DNA of 29,282 nucleotides from Cladosporium sp. IMV 00045 (GCA_001931905.2 MSJI02000603.1:1-29282); one strand, 5' to 3'. Positions 1-11,742 are shown, counted from the first letter of the stretch. Notes: generated by a model from the sequence alone, not told the origin. Numbers and translations: made by a program.

Positions 1-700
1 CAGAAACCTGCATGCATGCCAGAGACATCACCCCTGTCTCTCCGCATACTGGACGACCATCTCACTGCACTTCACATCAAGAGAGCTTGTGACTAAACGC
101 AGTGCATGCTTAAGCTGTTAGCTATTGATGCTACTGCATCTCGTGCCATGGGTGTACGGAGGTATTTGTCGGCTCTGGATAATGGCACAGAAGCACCCTG
201 CCACCGGTGCTTTGTGAGGAACGAGCCAAACTATTGTGCGGCTATCAACCACTCCTTACCGTACGGTTTGTCCATTCTTTGAAATCTGCATTCCGGATCT
301 ATTACCCTATTCCTGTCCGAGCCCAGCGATTCTCGCTGTTGCTCCGCGGATCATTAACCTTATACCTTAACCTCGTCTAGCTTCTCATGTGCGCGTGCAA
401 TATGAATCATGATCACCGATGATCGTCGCCCTTGCTCGAGGCTTGTGATGCGCGCGCAGCATCTGCAAGGTAACGGTAGCCAGGCACGAGCGGAGAAAAA
501 GGAGAAGCATGCGAGGTCATGTGCGGGCGGTTCAGTGAAATGCAAGGTCTTGCCGGCATCATGAACCACGCGCTCCGCACATGGCAGTAGTGACTGCCGC
601 GAGATTGGATCACTATATAAACTCATCGGCACCCCAATCCCCTCTTGTGCGATCCCCTGCGACAACCTCTATACTCGGTCAAACATAAGTATCTCCCAGC
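1..700. other. Left-edge intergenic region and GH28 promoter
   Basis: No open reading frame with protein-like composition is visible on either strand. The two short minus-strand frames at 360-665 and 413-613 have no recognisable domain. The right part is the upstream region of the GH28 gene and carries a TATA box and an inverted CCAAT element close to the start codon. The left part could contain the 3' flank of a gene outside the window, but nothing here shows it. Confidence 0.6.
604..620 (+). promoter_or_regulatory. Core promoter of the GH28 gene: inverted CCAAT plus TATA box
   Basis: TATATAA lies at 614-620, 81 bases before the GH28 ATG at 701, and ATTGG (CCAAT on the other strand) lies at 604-608. 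The TATA spacing suits a short 5' leader in a filamentous fungus. An inducible secreted-enzyme gene with a clear TATA box is common. The CCAAT element is only six bases from the TATA box, so it may be a chance match. Confidence 0.55.
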
Positions 701-2155
701 ATGCGTTGGCTCTTAACAGTATCACCGGTCCTGGCGGCGGTTCAGTCGGTCTTCTCGATAGAGAACAAGACACCATACAAACCAGTTTCTCACACTGACG
801 CGCCCTCTTACTACCCTGGCGCACCATGGAAGTTCCAAGCGGCGGAAACTCGACGCACAATATGCAAAGTTGTTTCAGCCGGCGATAGCCAAGATAGCGC
901 TCCTCTCATCGTCGAAGCTTTCGAGAAATGCGGCCACAACGGCAAAGTGATCTTGGATGCTGACCTATGTACGTAGTGCAGACTCGTTATGCACCGAGAT
1001 GCACTGTTGTAGCTAATATGTTCCATGTGATAGACCACATCCATTCCCCGATGAAGATCACAGGCCTCTCCAATGTCGAAGTGGAAATCACAGGCACCCT
1101 TCTCTGGAGCACCGACGTCGAGTACTGGCTTGCAAACTCCATGCCCATGGGCTATCAAAACCAGTCCACGGCCTTCATCTTCGGCGGCGATCAGGTTCAC
1201 ATCTACGGTAAAGGCGTCGGCACTTTCAATGGGAATGGACAGGTCTGGTACGACCGTTTTGCCGACGTCAGCAACAAGGCAGGCCGCCCTCATCAGATAA
1301 CTTTCAATGGCCTGACCAACTCAGTCATTGAGGGCTTGAACTTCCTTCAGCCTCAGATGTGGACTAGCACACTTATTCATTCGAGCAAGGTGCTTTTGCA
1401 AGACATCTTCGTTAACAGCACTAATGCCAATGGCGGCCCGAATCTCAATACAGATGGTTCCAACACCATCTATGCATCAGACATCACCTTTGCGCGATGG
1501 GTCGTCATTGGTGGTGACGACAACATCGCCTTCAAAGCCAGTGGGTTGCCATGTGTTCTTCTACTTTGTATAATAGTTCCCCTAGAGACTGACACACCCC
1601 AAAGACAGCACCAACATCCTCGTCGAAGACGGCACCTTCTACGGTACCACCGGCGTCGCCTTCGGCAGCATCGGGCAATTTGAGAACGAATTCGAGATCC
1701 TCGAAGACATCACGGTGCGCAACATCGCCTCCTACAACAACAAGTACGGGGCGTACGTCAAAACCTGGACGGGCGTGCGCCAAGGCGTGCCACCCAACGG
1801 CGGCGGCGGCGGCAAAGGCTACCTGCGCAACGTGCGCATGAGCAACTTCACAATATCCAACGCCGAGCAGGCCTTCTACATCACGCAGTGCAATTCCTAC
1901 TCCGGCTTTACGGGGGAGTGCGACACGTCGACCTTCCAGATCGGGGATATCGCCATTGAGGACTGGAGGGGAACGTTGAAGACCGATGTTGTGGCCAGCA
2001 TGCAGTGTTCGGGCGAGGTGCCGTGCAAGGAAATCGCGATGGAGGATGTGGGCTTTGATGTGGCGGGTGGGGGCGAGGCGACGAAATATTTGTGTAGGAA
2101 CGTCGAGAAGCCGGACGGGTTTAAGTGTAATGGCAAGGCGCCGCAGGGAGGTTAG
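701..2155 (+). CDS. Secreted GH28 glycoside hydrolase, exo-rhamnogalacturonase/exo-polygalacturonase type
   Basis: Three exons, 701-968, 1034-1540 and 1605-2155, encode 441 residues. Both introns (65 and 64 bases) are GT-AG, and splicing restores the family reading (junctions DLYHI and FKANSTN). The N terminus has a hydrophobic signal peptide of about 19 residues. GH28 right-handed beta-helix motifs are present: NTDG at 228-231 (catalytic Asp230) and GGDD at 249-252 (Asp251, Asp252). The usual third motif GHG reads TTG at 273-275, so the His is Thr274. The RIK motif reads YVK at 309-311. Loss of this His and Arg is typical of rhamnogalacturonase-like or exo-acting branches rather than endo-polygalacturonases, so the enzyme probably trims pectin backbones outside the cell; the exact substrate is an inference. 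Length is normal for exo-acting GH28. The second intron could instead use a donor three codons later, but the chosen one gives the better motif. Confidence 0.88.
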
Positions 2156-3892
2156 TAGGTACATGTAGTGTTATAGCCGTGTCCGTTATGGTGCAATCGG
2201 ATAAGGCGACGCTTTCGAGGCATCGGCCGAAGTTATCAGAAAGTTTGATACGCTACGTGTTGTCCTCACGGCTTCCGGAAATAATTACACCGTCAACCGA
2301 TAAGCTGAATCATGAGGCCAGACTTTGATGTCCACAAGCTCGGGTTTGGGACAGAACCGTCGAGACCGGAGACAGCTCTGTGAAAAACTCTTCGCGTGCA
2401 ATCATGCTTGGTGCCTTCTTTCCGCCTTTCTCCTCCTGTAATCCGAGCAGCCTCAAGTCCAACAACAAAAAAAACCTCATCAGCGGCATTTACCGCCAAG
2501 CAAGGCTTAACGACATACCAAAAAAACGGAGAGGACCACATGGCGCATCGACATGACGGAGCAAACATTGGGGAAAGAAGCTAGAGGCGTTTGCCATGAC
2601 TAATATCTGAGTCGTGAAAGTACAAGTGTGCGCATAGTCGCGGGGCCCCAATAATAAAACGGTGGTTCACTCGCTGGCGAAGCGGCGGACTTTTCCAAAG
2701 CCGAGCTTTAGCGAGAGAGAGTGAAAGAGAGAGCCTCGATCATCCCCTTCACGGCCAGTCCTCCGCGTACCGTTACTACCTAGGTACTGTACCGTGTCTT
2801 CATTTTGCCTGAAGTCGAATGCTGCAGGCCTCAGGTTACACGGGTTATTTCTGTCGTCGTGTGCTACGCGACCAAGATTCCTTGCGATCCCAGGTTCGGC
2901 CGCGGCAAGGGCGGCTAAACCTTCCAGGCGAAATGCTGTGAAGTCTACTAATTGACTGTGGTAATTCGACAAACCCCTGTTGTCGGCCGTCCAAATCGGG
3001 CTGCTTGAGCGTGTTCGTCAGTCGTACAGTAATGTGTCTTCGGCAGTCGATTCTTAGCATCAGCAGCAAAGACGGCCTACTACCGAGCCGTGTGGTCGAT
3101 TGATTGCGGAAGATCGATCCGAATTGATGTTGTTGTCCAGAGCCTGGGGGAAGAGGCAGACGCGGTTACTAGAATGAACGAACGTGGCACTTCGCATAGG
3201 GCAAAGGTGTCCTGATCTGCGATGCTTGCCCAATATATGCACGCAGGCGGCGGGCAGAGACGAATCCCCAGCCTGCTCTAGTCCGTCCTTTCGGTCTTGC
3301 TACCCGACTGGCGTTCGCTGCATCTGCAAATAATCCCATGCACCAGATGCATTGGGCAGATTTGGGCTCTTTGGCAGACAGCAGGATGGGAGTTGAGGGA
3401 CGCACTCCGGCGAGGATGGGGGAGAGAGGGCTTCTTTTCTTGAGCACAGTAATAATAACAACAACAACAACGAACATCTGCAGCAAGAGAGGCAGACCGG
3501 GCCGCATACTCCGCTCTACCCACGCACGCAAAGGCCGCCGCCAACCATGCGCCCGTCCTGTGCCTTACCCTTTTTCCTGGGGAAGAAGACCAAGGGAAGA
3601 AACCAATTCCACTCCAATTCCACGGGCTCAAGTGATCCGGGGGAATACCCACCACGAGGCTAGTAGTGTATAGTCTTGAACAATTGGTCGGCCACCGGCC
3701 GACTCGGCATTACGGATGAGGCTGCCGGCAGAGACACCACACACACACAACCGGGCGAATGCTCAAAGCGTTTGCCGGATTAACTGGCCGTGATCTTTCT
3801 CGCTCTCGCCGCGACCCTCTGCTCTTTGGTGAACCTTTTCCCTTTCCCTCCCGTCTTATCATGTATGTCAACGGTGTTCGCGATCGACAGCC
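2156..3892. other. Gene-free region between GH28 and the Zn2Cys6 factor
   Basis: About 1.7 kb with no convincing gene. Open frames of 60-125 codons occur (for example 3278-3655 minus and 3338-3673 plus) but are low-complexity, overlap one another, and show no domain. The left end is the GH28 3' flank and the right part is the promoter and leader of the transcription factor. It contains an AAT/AAC triplet tract near 3451-3471, a CA-rich run near 3737-3750 and pyrimidine-rich stretches just before the factor's start, which are common in fungal promoters. No tRNA-like fold or transposon end was seen. Confidence 0.6.
3451..3471. repeat. AAT/AAC trinucleotide microsatellite
   Basis: Two AAT units are followed by five AAC units in the intergenic region upstream of the Zn2Cys6 gene. 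It is a simple repeat with no coding role that I can support. Confidence 0.7.
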
Positions 3893-3986
3893 ATGGAAAC
3901 CGCAGCCAGGCCGCCAGAGACTCCGCGAAGCCTCAGCAATGAAACCCCAGAGGCTCACAACAGCAACAACAACTCTACACCGATAG
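3759..3986 (+). other. Possible overlapping upstream ORF in the leader of the Zn2Cys6 gene
   Basis: An ATG at 3759 opens a 75-codon frame that runs past the factor's ATG (3893) in another frame and ends at 3986. A second ATG of the same frame lies near 3861. If transcription starts upstream of 3759, ribosomes would meet this frame first and it could lower translation of the regulator. The peptide has no recognisable domain, and a transcript starting after 3861 would make it irrelevant. Confidence 0.3.
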
Positions 3987-5925
3987 CCGGGGCGAAGCGC
4001 AAACGACAGCCGCGCAATTCAGCATGTCTGACTTGCGCAGGGCTGAAAATGAAATGTGTCGCTACTTCGGTGCCTGGCATTTGTGAGAGGTGAGTTGGAG
4101 TCGTCCATTGAAATCGCATTCATCGGACAAAGTGACACCGACGAAGCCAACGGACCTCTTGCGCCGGAGAACGTCCGTCGTCTGAATCCACGGCACTTCG
4201 ACTGGTTTCGATCATGGTTTCGATTGCTAATGGCTGCAACGTTGAATCAGGTGCCATCGCATGAGTCGAGAATGCCTGCCCTCAGTGCCCAAACCCCGGA
4301 AACGTGCATCGATACATGGCCTTTCAGAGCCGGAGAGGAGAGGTGCACCTCTCTCTGATATCCTGGATAACAGCGCGTCATCGTACCAAACGTCGAGTCC
4401 ATTCGCGGTCAACAATGCAGCTGCAACGGCGAAACCATCAGACGTCGCTGGCGAACCAATACTGTCGACCAAACAGGATCTAACGCAAGCAGGCAGCACA
4501 TCGTTCGTCTCTCTTTTCGCGCATGGTCTCGGACTCGAAGATAAACACCAGGATGCTCTGGACCTTCTCGACGGCGTGGACTACACATACGTCCACGACA
4601 GTTTCGTTGTTTTCGAACGAATGGCCTGTCGATCCCCGTTCATCGAACTACCACACACGGACGTCATCAAGATGGTCGCCAAAAGACCGGTTACATGCCT
4701 TGCGATATGTGCCGTGGCAACATGCGCAAATACCGAATTGCGAAATCGTCTGGTTCGAGCGTTCCGTCAAACGATATCCGCCAAATGCATCATGCAAGGC
4801 GAGCGGAGTATCGATCTGATGAGCGGCCTCCTGATCTTCCTGGCATGGCATCATCGATATATGGCGAATCAGCAGATAAATCAACTGATGCACCTTCTCG
4901 TTGGTATGGTCACTGATCAAGGCTTGTTCCAACAATTCGGTCACAATGTCTTCTCTCCCAACCAACCAGACCGAGAGACGCAACTGCTATTTTTGGGGTG
5001 CTACTATCTCTGTACTACCTTGGCAGGTTTAGCCTCCGGCCACCCATCGCCACTCCTCTGGACTGATCACTTGTACGACGTCGCGCGCCGATTCTCTTCC
5101 AACGGACCCTTCGCCAACGACAGCAACATCGTTCCCTTCATCGAATTCGGCCGCTACCTCGGCGAAGTCGACGCATCAATCCGTGCCTCGAGCGAATCTC
5201 TCGACATCCCCTCCCACGACCGCTCGTGGTCCATCTGGCACAGCGCGGAAACCGAACTACGGCGTCTGAAAGCCCTCGTGCGCCAATTTCCCATCATCGC
5301 CTCGCACCCGGACGTGCACGCCAGTCGCATCGCCATCTCCGCCGTCGTCCTGCAGAACAGCAGACACGCGCAGACGAGCCTGCTCAACGCCACGGCCATC
5401 AGCATCAAAGCTTACTTCGACACCGTCCTCTCCGAACCGGCGGCGACGTTCAATTACATGTCCATCATCGACTGGACGCACTTGCTCTCCGTGCTTGCAG
5501 CTTTGGTCCTCATTCTCCACCCTCACTTCGAAACATGGGAAGCCGTGCCCGGCGCTCTGCGCAGCTTGCTCGAACCCGAGTCCGTTCTTGAAACTCTCGT
5601 GGCGAGATTAGACACCTCTCCTTCGCACGAGCATCGCGATGAAAGTTTCGGCTGGTTCATCTCCCTGCTCGGCCGGATCAAAACGAAACTTCAAAACGAC
5701 AGATCCGCCATCTCGCGCGGGCGCACAGGGTCGGGTGATGTCAGCGAGTCGGAAGCGAGATTCAGACCCGTCAATGCCACTCCGGCTTTTCCTAATGATA
5801 GGGCTAAATTCGCTGACCTGCATGGTCAAGGGGGAGGGCTGGGAGTCTGTGATGTCGATGTTGGACGTGTCTGCAAGCTAGACTTGCTGGGCGATGAGTT
5901 TTGGGACAGGCTTTTGCAGTCTTGA
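3893..5925 (+). CDS. Zn2Cys6 fungal-specific transcription factor
   Basis: Two exons, 3893-4089 and 4251-5925, encode 623 residues. The 161-base intron (GTGAGT donor, CTAAT branch site, CAG acceptor) splits the zinc cluster, and only splicing restores it: Cys45, Cys48, Cys55, Cys64, Cys67 and Cys74 with spacing 2-6-8-2-6. A basic stretch (KRKRQPR, about 35-41) precedes the cluster and may act as nuclear localisation signal. The middle (about residues 180-300) has the pattern of a fungal regulator family with a conserved FIELPH start, an RP-x-LAI segment and an ERS-x-DL-x-GLL-x-FLAWHH helix. The 3893 ATG has a good context (GCCATGG) and is the first in frame. It should be a nuclear DNA-binding activator or repressor; target genes are unknown. 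Neighbours are GH28 upstream and epoxide hydrolase downstream, both on the same strand. Confidence 0.9.
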
Positions 5926-6596
5926 CTGCGTTGTGACTACCTTTTTGTTTTGTTTTTTGTTTTTTAATGATTCTGCCTATCACTATAGACTTAGGGAAAG
6001 ATAGAGGAATTTCTCAAATCCATCAAGCAATTCCACGATATCCGCAGATCGTTAACCATCGCGTTGAGATGGGTGAGTGCACGCGTCCATCAAAAGCTTT
6101 ATCCTCCAAGCGTCTGATCCGCCCGCCCTATATCACCTGATTGTTTAAAGGTATTGAGGTGTTTTAGCATCTGTAGACAAGGCTTAAGCATATAGCCAAC
6201 CTTAATCTCAGGCACTGATGAGGTGATCGGGAATAAGGGCTTTGATGAGCTGACTTCAATGCATCAATCCGTCGAAGCTCCCCGCTTTTCTCCTCGCGCC
6301 CTGCCGACCTCATCACATCATCTTGCTGACAGAGCGGATGTACATATGTAATCGTTTGGACTTCATCATCTCACGTTGAATCATCATCGCGATTGAACTG
6401 AGAGCAACAGCTACTTCTGGAACTTGATTCATAACAGTACGCCTGGCCAAATATCCACCGCAGTTCTGAGACTTGTCATTGAGACCAATTATTGCTCCGC
6501 CGTCTATTCGGTTGTTGAGAACACTGATCTTGAACATCTTGGAACACACGACGAGGCCAGTAATAAGACACCATACCCACCAAGACATCAACAGCA
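5926..6596. other. Intergenic region between the Zn2Cys6 factor and the epoxide hydrolase
   Basis: A T-rich run at about 5941-5966 follows the transcription factor stop and probably belongs to its 3' end. The rest is AT-richer and serves as the promoter of the epoxide hydrolase. Short frames at 6313-6597 (minus) and 6424-6732 (plus) have no domain. No RNA gene seen. Confidence 0.55.
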
Positions 6597-7907
6597 ATGT
6601 CGAAATACACCATCAACGTCCCCGACTCCAAGCTCGAAGAGCTCAAAACGAAGCTGTCAACCGCAACCTTCCCGGACGAACTCACCGACGCCAGCTGGGA
6701 CTATGGCGCGCCACTCGCCGACATCAAGGTAAATCAAATGCCAATAGCACATACTCCAAACCTCCCAAAACCAATCCGCTAACACCCTCTCTCTCCACCA
6801 CCTCAGCGCCTCACCACCCACTGGCAAACGACCTTCAACTGGCGCGCCCAAGAAGCCCAACTAAACCAACTCCCCAACTACCACCGCTCCATCAAAATCC
6901 CCAACTTCTCCCCCCTCGACATCCACTACCTGCACCAACCCTCCCCGTACCCCAACGCCATCCCCCTCCTCTTCGTCCACGGCTGGCCCGGAAGCTACAT
7001 CGAAGTAGCCAAAATGCTCCCCGCGCTCCAACACCGCGCCAACCCCTCCAACGTCTCCTTCCACGTCGTCGCCCCCTCCCTGCCAAATTTCGCATGGAGC
7101 GAGGGCCCTACGCGCCGCGGCTTTGCGCTGCGCGAGTACGCCGAGACCTGCCACGAGCTCATGCTCGCGCTGGGCTATACGCGGTACGTGACGCAGGGCG
7201 GCGATTGGGGCTTCTACGTCACCCGCGCTTTGGGCCTGCTGCACCCAGAAGCCTGCCTGGCGAGCCATGTGAACATGATCCGCGCGAGCGCGCCATCCTT
7301 CACTTCGCAGCCGCTGCTGGCGCTGAGGCACGCCCTGACGCCGTACTCGGCGCGAAACAAGGAGGGTTTCGAGCGCTCGAAGTGGTTTCTGGAAGAGGGG
7401 GCGGGGTACCGTCTCTTACAGTCGACGAAGCCGCAGACGCTCGGGTACGCGCTGCAGGACAGTCCCGTGGCGCTTTTAGCGTGGATTTACGAGAAATTGC
7501 ACGATTGGACGGACGGCTATGCATGGACGGACGATGAGATTCTCACCTGGGTGAGCATTTACTGGTTTTCGACGGCGGGGCCGGCGGCGAGTTTGCGCAT
7601 TTACTACGAAGCTGTGCATAGTGATGGGAGCAGTGACGGCAATGCGTCTACGACCGTTTCGCGCGATCGTGCGAGTCAGTGGATTGGAAAGGTGAAGTTG
7701 GGTCTGTGCCATTCGCCGCGGGAGTTGACTGTCGTGCCGCATACATGGGGGAGGACTCTGGGGCCTGTTGTGTTTGAGAGCCAGAAGACGAAGGGGGGTC
7801 ACTTTGCCGCCCATGAGATTCCGGGGGAGATAGTGGCAGATTTGAGGGCGATGTTTGGCAAAGGTGGGCCTTGCTATCGGATTACGGATGTGTCGGCGAA
7901 GTTGTAG
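6597..7907 (+). CDS. Epoxide hydrolase (alpha/beta-hydrolase with N-terminal EHN domain)
   Basis: Two exons, 6597-6728 and 6807-7907, with a 78-base phase-0 intron, encode 410 residues. Residues 1-110 match the EHN N-terminal domain of microsomal-type epoxide hydrolases. The alpha/beta-hydrolase core follows: oxyanion-hole HGWPGS at 102-107, nucleophile Asp177 in QGGDWG, and catalytic His376 in GGHF near the C terminus. The protein should open epoxides to diols via an alkyl-enzyme ester. Fungal relatives act in detoxification or in secondary-metabolite modification, and the sequence cannot tell which. There is no N-terminal membrane anchor, unlike mammalian mEH, so it is probably soluble. It is convergent with the MDM1-like gene, with only 98 bases between the stop codons. 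Several long frames overlapping it (for example 6473-7537) are shadows from C-rich codon use. Confidence 0.93.
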
Positions 7908-8005
7908 GGTCTTGTTGCTGCTTGATGGTTTGGATGTGAGATACGCGAGGAGTGATTGAAAGTCAAAGGTAAGTGAAGTACAGCCATGGGTTAATGACAT
8001 CATGA

Positions 8006-8075
8006 TTACTTGTCTTGTATTTCGGGAAAGACCGTCCCGACTAGAGTGTCTACAAGAGTGAGGACTAGATGCGTG
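8006..8075 (-). CDS. MDM1: Last exon of the MDM1-like gene
   Basis: This short exon is easily missed. Splicing from the GTGAGT donor (8135-8140) to the CAG acceptor (8076-8078) joins phase 2 to phase 1 and adds 22 residues ending in a TAA at 8006-8008. The added sequence has the conserved Nexin_C ending (NTHL near the junction, VFPE close to the end), which the unspliced frame lacks. Confidence 0.85.
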
Positions 8076-11000
8076 CTGTTCATGTCGTCAGTCAACGTAC
8101 TTCCAAGCAACAAGAAAGAATGCAAATGCGTGAAACTCACTTGAGGCGCCGATTATTCAAAACCGCCACAACCTTCCTGCTGGCGGCCTGCGCATTCGCT
8201 CTCCCAACAACACTTCCAGCCAAATCCGGTATCAAAGCACCCAGGACCAGCGCTGCCTCCCTCCTCGTGTGAGCCTTCTCTGCGGGCGTTCGAGGCGCAG
8301 AAGCGGGTTTCATCTTGCCGCCAGGCCACATGCCGTTTTGCAACAATTGCACGTATCCCGCGAGGCTCTCGTCTCCAAGGTAGCTGCGCGCGCCATCGTG
8401 GACCTTGCGCTCGATCGTCCCGCCCAAAAGCTGGTGCAAAACGACGACGACTGTGCGCCCACGCAGCCAGCTGTTGCCCTTCGAGAGCTCGAAGAATTCC
8501 AAGAAGAGGTCGCAGATGGGTTTGACGAAAGGCTCGAGCTCTCTGGTTTCGTAAGCGTTGAGTTCCGCCTCGGCTTCGGCGGCAGTTGCTGGGTCGTGAG
8601 TTGCTGGATCGAGGGATTCGACAGAGTCTCCGTTCATTTGTGATGTTGCGGCGGAGATGAGATTCTGACCAGCAACTGATAGCTGATCTAGAACTGGGAT
8701 GTTGCCAAGGAAGTCTTCCATGCCGTCCGACACTGAATTGTAGATTCGTGTCACAAAGTCCCGCGCATCATCCTGTCCATTGGATTCGCCATTGGATGTG
8801 ATGGCGGATTGAGAGAGAAAGGCGCGCAGCTCCCTGCTGCGACAAATAGCGGGTACAAGGAGCAGAGAGCGAAGATAACGCTCAAGCGTTTGCCGTCGAC
8901 GATTGAGGAAGTCCTTTTGCAGCGTGAACAGGGCTTGCCGTCGAGGAAAATCGAGCTCTCTGACTGCTGGGAAGCGAGCTCGCAATCGTTTGTGCAACTC
9001 ATGGAATTGGCTGTACCGCCTTGTCACAGCCCATGTTGCTGCTGGCATATTTTCGCCGGCCTGCCGACGGACTTCAATCACGTACAGTGCGTACTCGTGG
9101 CCGTCCTCTTCGTGTCCGACCATGACGGATTTGATAGTAATAGCTGCTCTGCCGAAGAGACTGTTGTCACTCTCTTGTACAACGTACTGCTGCTTCTGCA
9201 TTTCTTTTCGTCTGATCTCTCGTTGCAAGCTCTGCTCAGACTTCCGCAAGATCCTAAGCTCTGCCGTGTTATTAGTCAACTCGGCCTTCGTGGTAAGGGA
9301 GTCGACAATGCTTTTCTGCGCATGCAAGCGCTCGATTTCCTGATTGAGAGCACCGATAGCTTCTGTCAGTCCCAGGTCACCAGGCGCAGCTTCCTGAATA
9401 CGGTCCTCATCGCTCTGCTCTGGTGCATCGGAGTCCTCACGCTCATCTTCGGCGAACTTGTCTGCTTCATCTCCGAAGAGGTCGTCCACGAATACTCCAC
9501 AGCTAGAGGGCTGCCCGACAAGACCGAGGGAAGCAATGCTTGGCTTACCCTTGCCCGAAGGCTGCATGGACGGAGGTGGGCGCGAAGGCTCGCCAGGTCT
9601 TCCCCTGTCAGTGATCTCCAAGGATTGTCGGCTGTTGGAATCCGAGAACAGCGAATCCTTGTCTTGGTCGTCTCCTACAATGTTGTCGAGCGCAAGTTGC
9701 ATAGCATCGACTGCTTTGGCTTCGTCCTGCGCTCGCTGTGCATTCTCATTATCTGAATCGTAGCTTCTTAAGCTTGTCATAGATTGCGTCATTCGTTCAT
9801 CTTCAACATCGTCTTCAAACAGCGCCGGTCGCATGCCAGAATCGTCCATCGATCGTCTGACATCCGGCGGCGCATTGCTAGGCTTTGTGATACTTTTGAG
9901 ATCACTCGTTGACAGCACCGCTCTTCGAAGTTCAGGCTCCTTGTTGGCTGATAGCTGTGGCCTATGGGCCCTAATGGGAGATGGACTTGCATTGCGTGGG
10001 CTTTCGGGCGAGAGAGTCGCTCCGGTCTGCTTGCTCTGAACGGCAGACAGAGCTGGATTGTCGTCGATTGCCAGCCATTTGTAGTACAAGTCAGATCGCT
10101 TGAAATCCTCAAATTGATGCTTCCTCATGCGTTCGTACACTTGCGACTGTGTATTCAGGACAGCCCTTCGTGCAACAACATAATCATTTGCAGTGGCTTT
10201 AGAGCCCAGCTTCAAGAATCTTCGCACCACCTCAATAGTTTCTGGCGGAGTCTGTAGCTCAGGTTTGATAAGGTAGCCCTCATACATTTGGCCGACATCC
10301 AGTCGTCCCGGATCTGCCGCGATGCCTGGCGGAGGCTCATCTGTATCGGTTTCCAGAGGGTCACGGAAGCCGTCCACCACGAGCCAGAATTGGACCAATC
10401 TCATGAGCTTGACGCGGTCCATGTACTCCATGAAATAGCTGAGACCGGAAGCATCGTAGAGCAAATCACGGAGGGAGGCTTGTCGCTTCTTGAAAGAAGC
10501 GTCGTTGTTGTCTGGCGGCTGTATTGAGAGTTTAGGCTTCACCCTGCCATTGGACGCAACGAGAGTGGAGATCTTCTGATCGAGCAAACGCTTGCCGGTC
10601 TCGAGTCGGCGTAAGTATGCAGCGTCCTGATTCTCCACTGCAGTATCACGTCGCAATTGGCTGACGACCTCGCTCCTAAACCGACGAGCTTCGGAAAGAA
10701 TGCTGACATGTCTGATCGCTCGTATAAAGCGCTCAAACTGCCTTTCGCTGTCATAGGGTCTCAGCCTGGGAAATTGCGAGGATTTCTTCCCCCTCACCGA
10801 TGACGGCGGAGCGTGTTGATCCAGCGCAGCTCGCAGTTTGCGTACTGTCTTGCGATCTTGCAGCATAGGTCCACCAATGTTGACGATCATCTGATTCCAG
10901 AAATCCGGATCTTCCAGCATGTTCAGAACGGGAGTCAGCACCGCACATGCTACGATCTCTTGCACCAGCACAGAGACGGCAGCGCTCGTCTTCATATTCT

Positions 11001-11742
11001 CCGGCAGCAGAATCGGCAACAATGTCATGACCAGTTTCCTCAAATGCCTCTGCTGGCTACCCGCCGTGTCGGCAAAAGTCAGCGCGGCTGCAGCATGCAA
11101 TTTCCCACTCTTATACTTGGCCGCAACGGCCATATCCAACTCCTCACTCTCCGTGACACTGAGTCCCAAATCCTTACCCCTCACCGCCCTTTCCGCCTCG
11201 TAGAAATCCCTCAAATGGCCCGTCACGAGCGGCAGCACGCGACTGACGCCGAGCTCGACGAGATCCACGCCCGTCAGCCGCGCGGCCACGGTGAGCAGCA
11301 CGGAGCGAATGCAGCGGTCGATTTCGTTCTGGAACGTCGGCCTGCGCGATATCCCGACATACCAGCTGCTGACGAAGTCGCGCAGGATCAAATCCAGTAG
11401 GCCGTCGACCGCTTTGCTGAACCGCCGCGCTTCGGGGAATATTACCGGCCGTCTGTACTCCGTGCGGCTCTTGAGCGAGGCCTTCTCTTCCTCCCAGACA
11501 TCCTGCCTTCTCCACGGCGCCGTGACATTTCCTTTGGCGCGCTGTTGCTGCTTTTGTCCAACCTCCGATGGTCGAACGCTCGTAGTTGCGATCAAGAATG
11601 CCAGCCCGCCCACGGCAGCGAGTGCTCCCGCGACGAAGGCGTGAGGAATCCAGCGAAGGCCCGGTAGCCAGTCGGTCAGCAAGGCCCAGGCGATGAAAGC
11701 GGCGAGGGCGGCGAGCAGGGCTTGCGTGCGGTCGAGGCCCAT
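8006..11742 (-). CDS. MDM1: Mdm1/SNX13-family organelle-tethering sorting nexin (PXA-RGS-PX-Nexin_C)
   Basis: Exons 11742-8141 and 8075-8006 encode 1223 residues. Two hydrophobic segments (about 8-22 and 34-53) are followed by PXA (about 105-290), an RGS-like domain (about 430-560), an acidic and Ser-rich linker, a coiled coil (about 795-855), PX (about 862-980, with RRYSQF at 908-913 for phosphoinositide binding) and Nexin_C (about 1085-1220). Known members anchor in the ER and tether it to the vacuole and lipid droplets. The long open frame seems to end at 8137, but its last codons contain a GTGAGT donor. A 65-base intron (8076-8140) leads to a 22-codon tail reading NTHL...FPE, the expected end of Nexin_C. 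I chose the ATG at 11742, not 11973, because the membrane segments follow it directly and the upstream 77 codons are unconserved-looking and lie 57 bases from MAK21. Confidence 0.9.

Noticed and set aside
38..580. Four GCGGAG matches to the CreA site (SYGGRG) upstream of GH28
   Set aside because: About three matches to this loose consensus are expected by chance in 700 bases, so they are not evidence alone.
1541..1604. Alternative donor (GTTGCC) for the second GH28 intron
   Set aside because: It pairs with a different acceptor and gives SGTN at the junction; the GTGGGT donor gives the family-like ANSTN.
3278..3655. 125-codon minus-strand frame in the gene-free region
   Set aside because: Overlaps other frames on both strands, no domain, includes a microsatellite, no supporting splice or promoter signals.
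6473..7537. 354-codon frame overlapping the epoxide hydrolase
   Set aside because: Pro/Arg-rich shadow; the epoxide hydrolase frame holds all catalytic motifs.
8809..9756. 315-codon plus-strand open frame antisense to the MDM1-like gene
   Set aside because: Shadow of the RGS-PX linker and PX coding sequence; no recognisable domain.
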